Positions 18,029-25,877 of a stretch of 64,000 bases of DNA are shown piece by piece (the stretch's first letter is position 1; every line of letters begins with the position of its first letter). The position numbers and the translations under genes are program-made. Below the pieces are notes generated by a model. It saw only the letters and a program-made list of their open reading frames with translations, searched no databases and had not been told where the DNA came from. The stretch is from Acinetobacter beijerinckii CIP 110307 (GTDB lineage: Bacteria; Pseudomonadota; Gammaproteobacteria; Pseudomonadales; Moraxellaceae), in assembly GCF_000369005.1 (NCBI RefSeq), contig NZ_KB849765.1, positions 434,001-498,000 of the forward strand, given 5' to 3'.

Positions 18029-18355
18029 TTAATCTTTTTTTATTGAAGGCTCTTTCTTCTTCAATAATATTTGTGTTTGATAATACTCAACTTTTGGCAT
18101 TGGGTCATAGAATGGATGTAACAATGCTTTCCATTCTTGATATGCCTCAGACTTTCTAAAGCCTTCTGTATGATCTTCGATACAATCCCAAAATATCATC
18201 AGAATATAGCGATGATCATCTTGGACATTTTTGATCAGTTGAACGGCATTCAACCCTGCCATCGGGTAAATAATTGATTTGGCTTTTTGAAATGCTTCTT
18301 CAAACGCATGATTTCGATTAGGTTTAATATTTAAATGCACATGCTCAATAATCAT
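18029..18355 (-). CDS. Antibiotic biosynthesis monooxygenase (ABM)-domain protein
   Basis: A 108-aa protein with a single ABM ferredoxin-like fold: MIIEHVHLNIKPNRNHAFEEAF, then MAGLNAVQLIKNVQDDHRYILMIFWD and FRKSEAYQEWKALLHPFYDP. Small ABM proteins include quinol monooxygenases and heme-degrading enzymes, but many have no known activity. The C-terminus is Lys-rich. It may be the distal gene of the thrB-led leftward group, but a terminator-like hairpin at 18452-18482 separates it from the gene upstream. Confidence 0.8.
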   Translation of the reverse strand: MIIEHVHLNIKPNRNHAFEEAFQKAKSIIYPMAGLNAVQLIKNVQDDHRYILMIFWDCIEDHTEGFRKSEAYQEWKALLHPFYDPMPKVEYYQTQILLKKKEPSIKKD

Positions 18356-18451
18356 GAATTAACCTATTTAAATCAATTGTAGATATTTTATATTTTTAAA
18401 TATAAATCAAATAATTATTTAATAAAATCAAATGACTTTAAAATTTTATTT

Positions 18452-18482
18452 AGAAAGCAGATGAGGCGTTCATCTGCTTTCT
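18452..18482 (-). terminator. Terminator hairpin downstream of membrane-protein gene
   Basis: A 13-bp perfect stem AGAAAGCAGATGA / TCATCTGCTTTCT with a 5-base loop, just after the stop of the leftward gene at 18490. The following leftward sequence is T-rich. Confidence 0.8.
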
Positions 18483-18489
18483 GGTCGTC

Positions 18490-18882
18490 TTATTGATACA
18501 TGGGTTTATTGTCATTGAGAGCAATCAAACCACGAATCGCACGATAAACAATCCAAATCCATGCAATAAAGATGACTGCAACACAGAAAACGGTTCCCGA
18601 TAATGCAACACCCGCAAAGGCATTCGGATTATCTCCAGTAAAGAACAAAAAGAAAAATGGAATAAAGGCAATAATATTCCAAGCGAGATACCACCAAAAG
18701 GTACGAATTTGCCAAGTAAAATGACTTTCAAAAATCGATCCTTGTACATCACTGCGTTTTACATAGTTGATAATCAACGCAATGATTGCCAATAGACCAC
18801 CGGAAAAAATCGCAATGATATAAAGCACATACAGTACCAAAGTCAAAGTACGATTTGGATCTTGATCAACGGAATAATTCAT
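18490..18882 (-). CDS. Small membrane protein, DUF4870-like
   Basis: A 130-aa protein with three to four hydrophobic helices. The pattern is an N-terminal helix, a soluble FESHFTWQIRTFWWY segment, further helices, then IWIVYRAIRGLIALNDNKPMY. This resembles DUF4870/COG3671 membrane proteins of unknown role. It has a GGAG site 12 bases before the ATG. It lies 33 bases after the cold-shock/DUF1294 gene and is probably in the same transcript. Confidence 0.7.
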   Translation of the reverse strand: MNYSVDQDPNRTLTLVLYVLYIIAIFSGGLLAIIALIINYVKRSDVQGSIFESHFTWQIRTFWWYLAWNIIAFIPFFFLFFTGDNPNAFAGVALSGTVFCVAVIFIAWIWIVYRAIRGLIALNDNKPMYQ

Positions 18883-18915
18883 TTTTATTTAATCTCCAGA
18901 AACAAACTCCCTCAA

Positions 18916-19533
18916 TCAATAAAACACATTGAGCGGAGAAATTAACCAACATATCAATAATATATGGAAGACTATGGTACAGAAATAAATCTTACGAAAC
19001 GGTTGTTTTTGTGTTTTATGTCGCAGTTTTTGCTGAGCAAGCCAACCACCGCACCATCCACCCAAAGAATCTACAATATGCAAAGTCTGCTCTGGAATGC
19101 GTCGATTTCCCAATTGTGCTGCCTCTTTGTCTTGAGCATACAGCCAATAACTCAAAACATTCATTAAACTCACAAATAACAAGGTATAAGGAGGTAATAG
19201 CTTGCTAAAACCAGCAATCAGCATAAAAACTGCATAAATCGCAATCCCAATTTTCATTGCAGACCAGCTTTTGGCTTGCTTGGGAGTTGCTGGTTTCGCT
19301 TTATGCTCAATGACTTGGGATGCTTTTAAATAGCTTGCTTGCTGTGCACGATAACGACCACGCTCATCCAAAATGACCAAATACTCTAAAGCACAACCGA
19401 CGATAGGACGAGGTCCCGTACGAGCAAAGTCTTTGATATGGATAAAAACACGCTCCTTATACATATCATTGGGTTGAATAAAGCCATAACCTTTATCATC
19501 AAACCATTCTACTAAACGACCTTGATCTCGCAT
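18916..19533 (-). CDS. Cold-shock domain plus DUF1294 membrane protein
   Basis: A 205-aa two-part protein. Residues 1-70 form a cold-shock domain with the RNA-binding pair GRLVEWFDDKGYGFIQ and RVFIHIKDF. Residues 95-205 contain membrane helices with the DUF1294 signature SYWLYAQDKEAAQLGNRRIPE and GGWCGGWLAQQKLRHKT. This fusion is a recurring bacterial architecture of unknown role, perhaps an RNA-binding protein tied to the membrane. It lies 9 bases after thrB, so it is co-transcribed. Confidence 0.88.
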   Translation of the reverse strand: MRDQGRLVEWFDDKGYGFIQPNDMYKERVFIHIKDFARTGPRPIVGCALEYLVILDERGRYRAQQASYLKASQVIEHKAKPATPKQAKSWSAMKIGIAIYAVFMLIAGFSKLLPPYTLLFVSLMNVLSYWLYAQDKEAAQLGNRRIPEQTLHIVDSLGGWCGGWLAQQKLRHKTQKQPFRKIYFCTIVFHILLICWLISPLNVFY

Positions 19534-19542
19534 CTCTTTTCC

Positions 19543-20493
19543 TTAAGCTGTGATTCGTTGTAAACGATCTTGTAGCATCATTCGCATTTCTAACGGATCT
19601 TTCTGTGAAATATCCTCACCAGTGCGACCTTGTTCTGCATTTTTCTGAGCGACTTGCAAACGCATACTCCAAAAGCGACACGCAGCCATTGCTAAGAAGA
19701 TATTTAAACAAGCCAATTCATCATCCGTTAACTGACGAATATTTTGGTATGCAGCAAGAAAAGCATTGGCTTTGGCTTGATCTAAATGGGCTTGTGGATA
19801 AGCGGTACAAAAGTCATTGATACTAATCGCAATATCAAATAAAAACTCATCTTGATTTAACTCATAAAAATCAAGAATACCTTGTAATTGATCGCCCTCA
19901 AACAGCGTATTGTCTCTAAATAAATCAGAATGAATAAAGCCTATTGGACGATTTGGATGCTGTTGCGTAATGTGTGCAAACTGTTGAAACACTTGATCCA
20001 ATAAAGATTGATCATCTTCATTCATGTTTGGTCTGAGTTGCTCTGCTACATCTGACCAGTACTGATGATTACGATTAAAATCACGCTCTAAAGGAAAATC
20101 TCTTAAAGCCAAATGCATTTTTGCTTGTGCTTGAGCAATTGCTTGTATTTGTACTAATGTTGCCTCTTCAGGATGCCCACCCATTAACCGAGGCGCGATT
20201 TGTGCGGGTTTATCAGCTATTGTATGAATTGCCTGACCACGATGCTTTAGCGGCACTGCCACAGGCACATCTGCTTCACCTAAGCAATCCAGCACAGGTA
20301 CCAATTCACCTGCCCCTTCCGCATCTAACTCCTCAAACACCGTTAACACATATTGTTTCTGTGATTGATCCACCAAAAAATAGTTGGTGTTTTGGATACC
20401 ACCTTGGATTGGAATTAGATCAATCACTGCCAAACCATAAGGCTCAGCAAAGGCTTGAACTTCTTCTAAACTCAACGGGGTATAAACCGACAT
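19543..20493 (-). CDS. thrB: ThrB, homoserine kinase (type II, choline-kinase fold)
   Basis: A 316-aa kinase with the aminoglycoside phosphotransferase fold. The catalytic Brenner motif is FIHSDLFRDNTLF and the metal-binding motif ILDFYELNQD. The N-terminus MSVYTPLSLEEVQAFAEPYG matches the Pseudomonas/Acinetobacter type of homoserine kinase, unrelated to the GHMP-type enzyme of E. coli. It makes phosphohomoserine for threonine synthesis. I chose the ATG at 20493, behind AGGTTT. It heads a leftward operon with the cold-shock/DUF1294 gene. Confidence 0.92.
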   Translation of the reverse strand: MSVYTPLSLEEVQAFAEPYGLAVIDLIPIQGGIQNTNYFLVDQSQKQYVLTVFEELDAEGAGELVPVLDCLGEADVPVAVPLKHRGQAIHTIADKPAQIAPRLMGGHPEEATLVQIQAIAQAQAKMHLALRDFPLERDFNRNHQYWSDVAEQLRPNMNEDDQSLLDQVFQQFAHITQQHPNRPIGFIHSDLFRDNTLFEGDQLQGILDFYELNQDEFLFDIAISINDFCTAYPQAHLDQAKANAFLAAYQNIRQLTDDELACLNIFLAMAACRFWSMRLQVAQKNAEQGRTGEDISQKDPLEMRMMLQDRLQRITA

Positions 20494-20594
20494 GGAAAAC
20501 CTGCAAAAAATAGCTGTGAAGTTTGATAGAATACCTGTTCCCTCCATGAAGGTGTAGCACCCCTTTCTTTATTGGCGATTTTTTGGAATATTTT

Positions 20595-21353
20595 ATGCTC
20601 GCAAAACGTATTATCCCTTGCTTAGATGTTGATAATGGTCGAGTCGTCAAAGGCGTTCAATTCCTTGATATTCGTGACGCAGGTGACCCAGTAGAAGTTG
20701 CCCGTCGTTATAACGAACAAGGTGCCGATGAAATTACCTTTTTAGATATTACTGCTACCCATCATGGACGCGACACCACTTACCGTACTGTTGAGCGTAT
20801 GGCGGAAAGCGTTTTCGTTCCTCTCACCGTTGGTGGTGGTGTGCGTAAAGTTGAAGATATTCGTTTATTATTGAATGCAGGCGCAGACAAAGTTAGCATC
20901 AACTCAGCAGCGGTATTTACCCCCGAGTTTGTTCAGGAAGCGTCTCAACGCTTTGGTGCACAATGTATCGTAGTTGCAATCGATGCGAAAAAAACCGGCG
21001 AAAACAAGTGGGAAATTTTCACGCACGGCGGTCGTAAACCAACAGGCATTGATGCAATTGAATGGGCTGTCAAAATGGCAGACTTTGGTGCAGGTGAACT
21101 GTTGATTACCAGTATGGATGCCGATGGAACCAAAGCAGGTTATGACATTGCCTTGATGCGTCAGATCAATGACCATGTCAATATCCCGACCATTGCTTCA
21201 GGTGGCGTTGGTAATTTACAACATTTGGCTGATGGGATTTTAAAAGGTGGGGCAGATGCTGTACTTGCAGCTTCTATTTTCCATTTTGGCCAACATAGCA
21301 TTCCAGAAGCTAAACAGTATCTTGCTGCACAAGGCATTGAAATGCGTCTCTAA
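20595..21353 (+). CDS. hisF: HisF, cyclase subunit of IGP synthase
   Basis: A 252-aa TIM barrel that works with HisH. The catalytic Asp residues are in [16 protein letters not shown] and [10 protein letters not shown]. Phosphate-binding loops GGGVRK and ASGGVGN are present. I chose the ATG giving [11 protein letters not shown]. It is monocistronic, divergent from thrB, and ends in a strong terminator. It is split from hisBH and hisA by unrelated genes. Confidence 0.97.
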   Translation: MLAKRIIPCLDVDNGRVVKGVQFLDIRDAGDPVEVARRYNEQGADEITFLDITATHHGRDTTYRTVERMAESVFVPLTVGGGVRKVEDIRLLLNAGADKVSINSAAVFTPEFVQEASQRFGAQCIVVAIDAKKTGENKWEIFTHGGRKPTGIDAIEWAVKMADFGAGELLITSMDADGTKAGYDIALMRQINDHVNIPTIASGGVGNLQHLADGILKGGADAVLAASIFHFGQHSIPEAKQYLAAQGIEMRL

Positions 21354-21372
21354 TTCCTAATCGAATCCAGTT

Positions 21373-21397
21373 AACCTCTCACTTGAGAGGTTTTTTT
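21373..21397 (+). terminator. Terminator of hisF
   Basis: An 8-bp stem AACCTCTC / GAGAGGTT with a 4-base loop and seven T, 19 bases after the hisF stop. Confidence 0.9.
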
Positions 21398-21428
21398 ATT
21401 TAAAGATTTCATTTATGAAGACAAAAAA

Positions 21429-21449
21429 ATACCTTGCTAGGCAAGGTAT
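21429..21449 (-). terminator. Leftward terminator in a gene-poor gap
   Basis: A 9-bp perfect stem ATACCTTGC / GCAAGGTAT with a 3-base loop; in the leftward direction it is followed by seven T. It is 200 bases past the end of the hydroxylase gene, so it either ends a long 3' UTR or ends a small transcript that starts within 21450-21649. Confidence 0.7.
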
Positions 21450-21563
21450 GGAAACTGCGTTTATACAACGCTAGAGGGTAAAAATGAATTTTGAGCATCA
21501 AAAATGCTTGAACCAAAATAGCCATAAAGTGATCAAAAATATTGACATTAAAAACCGATTTTA

Positions 21564-21610
21564 TTGACAATTCACGACATAGCTTTTGATACATCGTCGT
21601 AAATTGTCAA
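21564..21610. promoter_or_regulatory. Inverted pair of TTGACAA..CACGAC boxes
   Basis: TTGACAATTCACGAC (21564-21578) and its near-perfect reverse complement (21596-21610) differ at one of 15 positions. A 13/15 copy occurs at 22376-22390, in the promoter region of the nearby AraC regulator. A shared AraC binding site is the most natural reading. Confidence 0.5.
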
Positions 21611-21649
21611 AACAGTTGTACTTTATGGACACACTTCACATTTAAGCTT

Positions 21650-22294
21650 TTATGCAACCGACTCTTGTTGCTGTTCGTCTTCTACTTGTGCTGCCACAAG
21701 TTTAGGCTTTTGCTCAACCCACTTTGCAGGAAAGACTGATTCAATCGCTTGCGTCAAAACTTTAGATAAAGCTGTAGGTAAAGGAAGACCTAGTGGATTG
21801 GCTTCTTTTAAATCAGCCGAAGATACAACGCGTGTACCCATGACATAATCAAACCATGGTCGGGTCACACACCAGTTGGCATCTTGATTCGAATTCATAT
21901 GATGATCATAGTGCCAAGGAATAGTACGTCTCGCCCAATCAGGCTCAAGATGTGCACGGCGGTGTACATAATAATAATTGCCCGCACTATACAGTGCCGC
22001 CAAAGACATCCCTTTTGAGATTGGATAAAACGCCACACTTGCAACACCTGCCACGACAGCTAATGACATGATTTCATTACGCGTACGCCAGTGTTCCACC
22101 CCTTCAACATAACAGTCATCAGAGAATTCTTGTTTACGAACTTCGCGGTGATGTGCCCAATGAGATTCCATGCTTTTTGGCACAGGACTGTAACGAGGTT
22201 GTCCTGGACGATGAACACCATGCAAAATGTATTTATGTGCAAACCATTCAAATGCATTCGCTACAGCTAAACCTGCGATAAAACCCTTCAACAT
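21650..22294 (-). CDS. Fatty acid hydroxylase-superfamily membrane protein
   Basis: A 214-aa integral membrane protein with the His clusters of the di-iron hydroxylase/desaturase family: HKYILH, HWAHH, HRRAH and HYDHH. Hydrophobic helices surround them (about 1-20 and 75-115). Such enzymes hydroxylate or desaturate lipids using O2. The exact substrate is unknown. I chose the ATG 5 bases after GGAGAG. The C-terminus is Gln- and Glu-rich. It is divergent from an AraC regulator that probably controls it. Confidence 0.88.
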   Translation of the reverse strand: MLKGFIAGLAVANAFEWFAHKYILHGVHRPGQPRYSPVPKSMESHWAHHREVRKQEFSDDCYVEGVEHWRTRNEIMSLAVVAGVASVAFYPISKGMSLAALYSAGNYYYVHRRAHLEPDWARRTIPWHYDHHMNSNQDANWCVTRPWFDYVMGTRVVSSADLKEANPLGLPLPTALSKVLTQAIESVFPAKWVEQKPKLVAAQVEDEQQQESVA

Positions 22295-22353
22295 GGTTCT
22301 CTCCAAAAGTATCCTTATTTTTATTTAAGATATAAATTTTTGTAGGCGAAGTA

Positions 22354-22390
22354 TTGACGATACGATATATTTATATTGACAAAACACGAC
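22354..22390. promoter_or_regulatory. Tandem AraC-type half-sites between hydroxylase and regulator
   Basis: Two TTGAC-starting boxes, TTGACGATACGATAT (22354) and TTGACAAAACACGAC (22376), are directly repeated with a 22-base period, about two helical turns, as AraC proteins often bind. The second matches the boxes at 21564-21610 in 13 of 15 positions. Confidence 0.5.
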
Positions 22391-22410
22391 AAGAATAGGA
22401 AATAGACAGG

Positions 22411-23418
22411 ATGTCTCAACTCAAGAACTATATTGGCTCTGTTTTTGGTGGTTTGGGGCATTTATTAAAAGCTTACTGTGAAGCTGAGCATATTGCTGTT
22501 CCTGAACAATTACAGCTCGTTCAAAACCAAGAGCGCTTTGACTATGTCATTTGGCGCGATCTGCTTGAAGACCTCAATCGGTTACATCCTAAAACGGGTT
22601 TGGGTTTAGAAATTGCAGAATATGTACAACCTAAACATTTAGGAATTATTGCTTACCTCGCACTATCTTGTGAAAATTTAGGCGAAGCTTTGGCTCGTTA
22701 TCATGATTTTCATCGCTTGATTTATGATGGAAGCCCTTTAGTTGTTGAATTTAACGAACCATATGTTTCGATCCGCTGGGAAGCACCTGAACCCCACCCC
22801 ACACAACTCACTGATGAAATTGCGATTGCGCTCATGGTGCAGTTCCTTAAGTTATTTATGTCTGGCGAGACCATTCATTTACACGAAGTTCATTTCGTCA
22901 ATATCGCGCCGAAAAATATTAGTGTTTATGAGCAATATTTCCATTGCAAAGTTCGTTTTGAACAACCGAAAACTCAGCTTTTATTACCTGTAGCAGAAGC
23001 TTTTAAACCATTAAAAACAGGTGATCACACGCTACAGCAATTGTTATTACAACAAGCACAAGCCCTATTAGATAAGCTTCCAAATTCGACCCAGCTCGAC
23101 CAGCGTTTACAGCATGCGATTTTGACTGGGCTACAAAAGAACCAATATCAAATCGACTTCATAGCAGAAAAACTAGGACTTTCGGTTCGGCAGTTACAGC
23201 GTCATCTTCAACAACAAAACACCACCTTTCAGGAACGCGTACAACAAGTGCGTTTTATGTTAGCAACCGAATATCTAAAAGATCCGCATCTAAGCCTACA
23301 AGAAATTGCCCTATTACTGTGTTATTCAGAACAGAGTGCTTTTCAGCGTGCCTTCAAACTTTGGACCAATTTAACCCCTCAACAATGGCGAAAGAACAAC
23401 ACAATTTACAATTCTTAA
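22411..23418 (+). CDS. AraC-family transcriptional regulator
   Basis: A 335-aa regulator. An N-terminal Arabinose_bd-type domain (about 20-205, LEIAEYVQPKHLGIIAYLALSC) is joined to a C-terminal double HTH (about 240-330, IAEKLGLSVRQLQRHLQ and SLQEIALLLCYSEQSAFQRAFKLW). This subgroup (OruR/MmsR-like) often responds to fatty acids or amino-acid derivatives. It is divergent from the fatty acid hydroxylase gene, its likely target. Confidence 0.9.
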   Translation: MSQLKNYIGSVFGGLGHLLKAYCEAEHIAVPEQLQLVQNQERFDYVIWRDLLEDLNRLHPKTGLGLEIAEYVQPKHLGIIAYLALSCENLGEALARYHDFHRLIYDGSPLVVEFNEPYVSIRWEAPEPHPTQLTDEIAIALMVQFLKLFMSGETIHLHEVHFVNIAPKNISVYEQYFHCKVRFEQPKTQLLLPVAEAFKPLKTGDHTLQQLLLQQAQALLDKLPNSTQLDQRLQHAILTGLQKNQYQIDFIAEKLGLSVRQLQRHLQQQNTTFQERVQQVRFMLATEYLKDPHLSLQEIALLLCYSEQSAFQRAFKLWTNLTPQQWRKNNTIYNS

Positions 23419-23493
23419 TAAAACTAAAGTCAAACTTACTGTTTCACAACTGTTGATTATCTTTACAGCATTTATACAAGATTATAGATCCTG

Positions 23494-23509
23494 TGTGAAC
23501 TAATTCACA
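23494..23509. promoter_or_regulatory. CRP/Vfr-like binding site upstream of aquaporin
   Basis: TGTGAACTAATTCACA matches the CRP consensus TGTGA-N6-TCACA exactly. Its centre is about 88 bases before the aquaporin ATG. Acinetobacter carries a Vfr/CRP-type protein, so cAMP-linked control is plausible. The palindrome could also arise by chance in AT-rich DNA. Confidence 0.5.
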
Positions 23510-23589
23510 TTTTTTTCACAGGTCATCAGAAAATCCATAATAAATTTTTTGGATATTTTTAGTTTTTTATAAATGTTTTGGTGATAAAA

Positions 23590-24279
23590 ATGAATAAATA
23601 TTTAGCAGAGTTTCTAGGTACCTTTTGGCTTGTCTTTGGTGGTTGTGGTAGTGCAGTACTTGCCGCTGCTTTTCCAGAACTTGGGATTGGTTTCTTAGGT
23701 GTTGCATTTGCATTTGGTTTAACCGTACTAACGGGTGCCTACGCATTCGGTCATATTTCTGGCGCACATTTTAACCCCGCAGTCAGTGTAGGCTTATGGG
23801 TATGTGGTCGTTTAGAAGCAAAAGATTTAGCCCCATATATTATTTCTCAAGTGATCGGTGCAACTTTTGCGGCATTTGTTCTCTATATTATTGTACAGGG
23901 TCAAGCAGGATTTACAGGAACAGGGGGATTTGCTACGAATGGTTATGGTGAGCTTTCGCCCAATCATTTTTCCATCGCTTCTGCATTTTTAATTGAAGTT
24001 GTACTCACAGCCATATTCTTGATAATTATCTTATTATCAACGCATAGAAATGCACCCGCTGGTTTTGCTCCGATTGCTATTGGTTTAACACTCACTGTTA
24101 TTCACTTAATCAGTATTCCTGTCACCAATACCTCCGTAAACCCTGCGCGTAGTACTGGTGTTGCCTTTTTTGCAGAGACCGCAGCACTAAGCCAATTATG
24201 GCTATTTTGGGTTGCTCCCATTTTAGGTGCTGTCATTGGTGCGATTATTTATAAAGTCGTCGCAACTGAAAAAGACTAA
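23590..24279 (+). CDS. aqpZ: AqpZ, aquaporin
   Basis: A 229-aa channel with six membrane helices and the two NPA half-helices: [14 protein letters not shown] and SVNPARSTG. The N-terminus [23 protein letters not shown] is very close to the AqpZ pattern, as is [14 protein letters not shown]. It carries water across the inner membrane. I chose the ATG at 23590; the Shine-Dalgarno is weak (GGTGAT). It is monocistronic, with a CRP-like site upstream and a terminator downstream. Confidence 0.93.
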   Translation: MNKYLAEFLGTFWLVFGGCGSAVLAAAFPELGIGFLGVAFAFGLTVLTGAYAFGHISGAHFNPAVSVGLWVCGRLEAKDLAPYIISQVIGATFAAFVLYIIVQGQAGFTGTGGFATNGYGELSPNHFSIASAFLIEVVLTAIFLIIILLSTHRNAPAGFAPIAIGLTLTVIHLISIPVTNTSVNPARSTGVAFFAETAALSQLWLFWVAPILGAVIGAIIYKVVATEKD

Positions 24280-24290
24280 ACGTTTAAAAT

Positions 24291-24320
24291 AAAAAACAGC
24301 CTTCCATGGGCTGTTTTTTT
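24291..24320 (+). terminator. Terminator of aqpZ
   Basis: A stem AAAACAGCC / GGCTGTTTT with a long T-run, 11 bases after the stop. The mirror T-run on the other strand means that it may also serve the convergent gene at 24326. Confidence 0.88.
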
Positions 24321-24325
24321 ATGAA

Positions 24326-24568
24326 TTATAGAAATGGATTTTCAATTTCCTGTTCAGGCTTTCGTTCGATCTGTTTAGGTAATTCTTCTTTTTCTAAAGC
24401 GATCACCACGTCATTGATAAACTGCTGTAAAGCTTTTGCTGATTTCAAACCTGCTTGATCTTTAGTGATTTGTAAATTGCCATATAAACTCACACAATCA
24501 AGCTGATTTTCCAACGTCAAATCATATATTGCTGAGGACTCGTTGCCATTTTCAAAAGGTTTAAACAT
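24326..24568 (-). CDS. Small conserved-looking protein, unknown function
   Basis: An 80-aa acidic protein that I do not assign to a family. It has an alternating N-terminal half (YDLTLENQLDCVSLYGNLQIT), a probable helix (GLKSAKALQQFINDVVIALEKEE), and a Pro/Glu-rich tail ending NPFL. The ATG lies behind AGAGGAAAA. The good start signal and position between a shared terminator and the endonuclease gene support a real gene. Confidence 0.7.
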   Translation of the reverse strand: MFKPFENGNESSAIYDLTLENQLDCVSLYGNLQITKDQAGLKSAKALQQFINDVVIALEKEELPKQIERKPEQEIENPFL

Positions 24569-24639
24569 TTTTTCCTCTAATTGTTCTTGTATTCATCACA
24601 ACATGAGCCAAACATGATCACTTTGCAAGGTACTCTACA

Positions 24640-25713
24640 TTATCTCAACATTTGTAAAAAATACTGGACCAAAGCATCAACCAATTGCTTAATTAAAGCC
24701 TGCTTAGTTTCTTCATCAATTTGTGGAAATTTGCTTTCTGTTGGCTGTGATTGTCCTGAACTAAATTGTTTTTGTTGCGTTTGAATCGCTTCATTTGTGG
24801 CTTCTTCAGCACACTGACTCTGACCATCCCAATGCGAATAGCTAATGTCTTTATTTGCTTTCACATGTTGTGCGGATAATGGTAGATGATAGATATTACG
24901 CTTCTGTTGTTCAGTGAGTTGTGGGAACAAGTTAATTCCTAACTTTTCCTCTAAATAACACACACTGACGACTTTAACTTGCTGCGAATTATCATTCGGC
25001 GCGTAATAAGCACCAATAATCCCCTGCTTAGGGAGATAAACTGCTTTGTAGACGGCTGTTGGAACAATCACGCCACTGCCAATCGTTTTTAATCGTTTAC
25101 CTTCAAAAATAGGACCCGTTAGCACATAAGCATCTTTATGATGTTTCGTCACTACTGCTCGAACAGCTTCTTCTAATTTACGCCATACTTCCTGATTATT
25201 TTTAGGAGCTTGTGGAACCATATTGGCCAGAGAAAAACTATCATATTGCGCTGCGGTATTGTTCATATCACCATTCGGTGCCATATGCCCGCGATCATAT
25301 CCAGAGCCACGATAATCTGATAATAATGCTCGATGCGCTTGCTGTACGCGAGTTTCCTCATGGAAATTATCTTCGCGTTTAATCTTTATGCTTAAACGTT
25401 CAGGTGTTAGATATTCTGCCGTCCATAAAGGTGTTTTTGATACACCTGAATACATCACGTTAAAATCGTTAAAACATAAGGCATAGTTATTATTTTTTAG
25501 ACTTTCTTTATTCAATAATGGCGGAACATCACGATAAAACTGTTTTAAGCAACCGCTATTACTTGATTGTAATGGAATGAATTTAGAGATTTTTTCATTA
25601 CCAAATGCGATCGCAAAACTTCCTGTCGCAATCAAAGCTAAAATAATTTTCCCAAAATTTTGGCTTAAAAGAGTAAAAGGAGACTTACTCTTTCTGGTTG
25701 TTCTCTTCGCCAT
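24640..25713 (-). CDS. DNA/RNA non-specific endonuclease (NucA/NUC1 family)
   Basis: A 357-aa protein with an N-terminal membrane anchor or signal (about 17-37 after a basic start) and an exported nuclease domain. The catalytic motif DRGHMAPNGDM contains the general-base His; the metal-binding Asn lies in NMVPQAPKNNQ. The family degrades DNA and RNA sequence-independently, usually in the periplasm or outside. The C-terminal 60 residues are Gln-rich with a helix at the end. No inhibitor gene is recognised beside it. Confidence 0.9.
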   Translation of the reverse strand: MAKRTTRKSKSPFTLLSQNFGKIILALIATGSFAIAFGNEKISKFIPLQSSNSGCLKQFYRDVPPLLNKESLKNNNYALCFNDFNVMYSGVSKTPLWTAEYLTPERLSIKIKREDNFHEETRVQQAHRALLSDYRGSGYDRGHMAPNGDMNNTAAQYDSFSLANMVPQAPKNNQEVWRKLEEAVRAVVTKHHKDAYVLTGPIFEGKRLKTIGSGVIVPTAVYKAVYLPKQGIIGAYYAPNDNSQQVKVVSVCYLEEKLGINLFPQLTEQQKRNIYHLPLSAQHVKANKDISYSHWDGQSQCAEEATNEAIQTQQKQFSSGQSQPTESKFPQIDEETKQALIKQLVDALVQYFLQMLR

Positions 25714-25832
25714 AACTACATCAAAATCAATATGAACGCGCAGCTTAACAACTCAAAAGTCCACTGTATATTGCGTTTCAGCCTAGAACGACATTTTATG
25801 TCGCAATTCTGTTCAATTAAACACCCACTCGT

Positions 25833-25858
25833 AAAAATGGCGCTCTAGAGCGCCATTT
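25833..25858 (-). terminator. Terminator of kup
   Basis: A 24-bp perfect palindrome AAATGGCGCTCTAGAGCGCCATTT followed, leftward, by more T. It lies 20 bases after the kup stop codon. Confidence 0.85.
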
Positions 25859-25877
25859 AGAATGATGTGTGCTACTG

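Noticed and set aside
21409..21594. Leftward 61-aa ORF in the gap after hisF
   Set aside because: It has no ribosome site, reads through a terminator hairpin and overlaps regulatory-looking boxes; a non-coding transcript or spacer is more likely.
25835..25858. Perfect 24-bp palindrome as an operator
   Set aside because: It follows the kup stop at terminator distance and is followed by T residues, so termination is the simpler reading.
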